5,839 nucleotides of DNA from Methanoregulaceae archaeon (lineage in GTDB: Archaea; Halobacteriota; Methanomicrobia; Methanomicrobiales; Methanospirillaceae), in NCBI GenBank assembly GCA_028679405.1, contig JAJRBP010000180.1:1-5839 (forward strand), written 5' to 3'. Under the pieces are notes generated by a model that searched no databases, was not told the origin of the DNA, and saw only the letters and a program-made list of their open reading frames with translations. This document shows, piece after piece, positions 5,300 through 5,839 of this stretch. How positions within the stretch are numbered: the stretch's first letter is position 1; each line of letters starts with the position of its first letter. The position numbers and the translations under genes were made by a program.

Positions 5300-5839
5300 G
5301 CCTCCGGAATATCAGGATCATCGCGAAGAAAGACTTAAAAGGGCTTGCGAACGAGCGGACGATCCTCCTTGCAGTCCTCCTCCAGCTCTTCATCGCCCTC
5401 TTCTCGTCATTCCTGATGGTGGGTCTTACCTCGCTCTACGACCCCTCTTCACTCTCCCGGTACTCGAGGATAGAGTACGGGGTCGGGTACGCTGGGAACG
5501 ACTCCCCGCTGGAGGGGTACATCAACGACAGCAGGGACTTCCGGGTCTACCCGATGGACCTCTCGACCGCGGTCCAGGCCCTGAAGGAGCGTAAGCTTGC
5601 CGCGGTCGTCTATTATCCGGACACCCCGCCCGATGCGAACGAACCTGTCGAGGTCACCCTGTACACGCTTCAGAACGACATCCAGGCCGCGATAGTGAGC
5701 GTGAAATTAAAAGACATCCTTGTCCGGTATGAGACGGAGCTCCGTACCCTCCGTTCTGACCGCCTGAACCTGCAGCCTTTGCCCCTCCAGGTCCCGGCCA
5801 CGGGATCGGGCGGGGAGTTCTACGAGTTCATTTACGGCC
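5296..5839 (+). CDS. ABC-2 type permease, second subunit, 3' end outside window
   Basis: The frame is open from GTG 5296 to the window edge (181 codons seen). It starts with a basic cytosolic segment (RNIRIIAKKDLKGLANE, residues 4-20) typical of ABC-2 permeases, followed by one membrane helix (about 22-44) and an outside domain of at least 135 residues. Within that domain, EYGVGYAGNDSPLEGY and FRVYPMD (residues 60-88) match the first permease's YRVGTDD and FSIYVLD (56-81) in order and spacing, so the two are likely paralogues and form a heterodimer. The segment AVQALKERKLAAVVYYPD (92-109) is the usual part of NatB-like outside domains. GTG is chosen because of the ribosome binding site just upstream and the four-base overlap with the previous stop; no ATG precedes the membrane helix. 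Whether this copy also has a C-terminal protease-like domain cannot be seen here. Confidence 0.88.
   Translation, partial: MSLRNIRIIAKKDLKGLANERTILLAVLLQLFIALFSSFLMVGLTSLYDPSSLSRYSRIEYGVGYAGNDSPLEGYINDSRDFRVYPMDLSTAVQALKERKLAAVVYYPDTPPDANEPVEVTLYTLQNDIQAAIVSVKLKDILVRYETELRTLRSDRLNLQPLPLQVPATGSGGEFYEFIYG

Noticed and set aside
1..5839. tRNA or rRNA genes, CRISPR arrays, insertion sequences
   Set aside because: I saw no regularly spaced direct repeats, no transposase-like frame and no recognisable tRNA or rRNA segment when reading through the window.

Overview
The window looks like GC-rich chromosomal DNA of a methanogenic euryarchaeon, most likely of the order Methanomicrobiales. The reasons are a PurM-like protein of the archaeal COG1973 type, archaeal TATA-like boxes rather than bacterial -35/-10 promoters, and several starts that lie about 30 bases from a TATA box with no ribosome binding site (leaderless-type starts). 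The organism call is an inference from protein character and promoter style, not from a marker gene.

Layout. Bases 1-1144 hold a minus-strand AIR-synthase-related (PurM/HypE superfamily) gene whose 3' end is outside the window. A 99-base divergent intergenic region separates it from a plus-strand gene for a 124-residue protein of unknown function (1244-1618). Bases 1619-1971 contain an oligo-T tract, a good TATA-like box and a possible small Cys-rich open frame (1734-1889). A minus-strand gene for a secreted protein of unknown function (1972-2472) follows, lying downstream of a minus-strand ABC ATPase gene (2523-3410). Across an 80-base divergent promoter region the plus strand carries an ABC-2 type permease with an extra C-terminal membrane domain (3491-5299), and a second ABC-2 type permease that overlaps it by four bases and runs off the window (5296 onward).

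How the genes fit together. The ATPase and the two permeases make a plausible complete ABC-2 exporter with a heterodimeric membrane part. The two permeases share the same N-terminal plan: one membrane helix, then an outside domain with alignable segments. Only the first has a C-terminal extension, and that extension carries the full set of spaced Glu, Glu, His, His motifs of the PrsW-type intramembrane proteases. This permease-protease fusion is the most interesting item in the window. It suggests an exporter that also cuts a membrane substrate, or a protease-derived domain used for substrate handling. The small secreted protein next to the ATPase is a candidate accessory factor, but nothing in the sequence proves the link.
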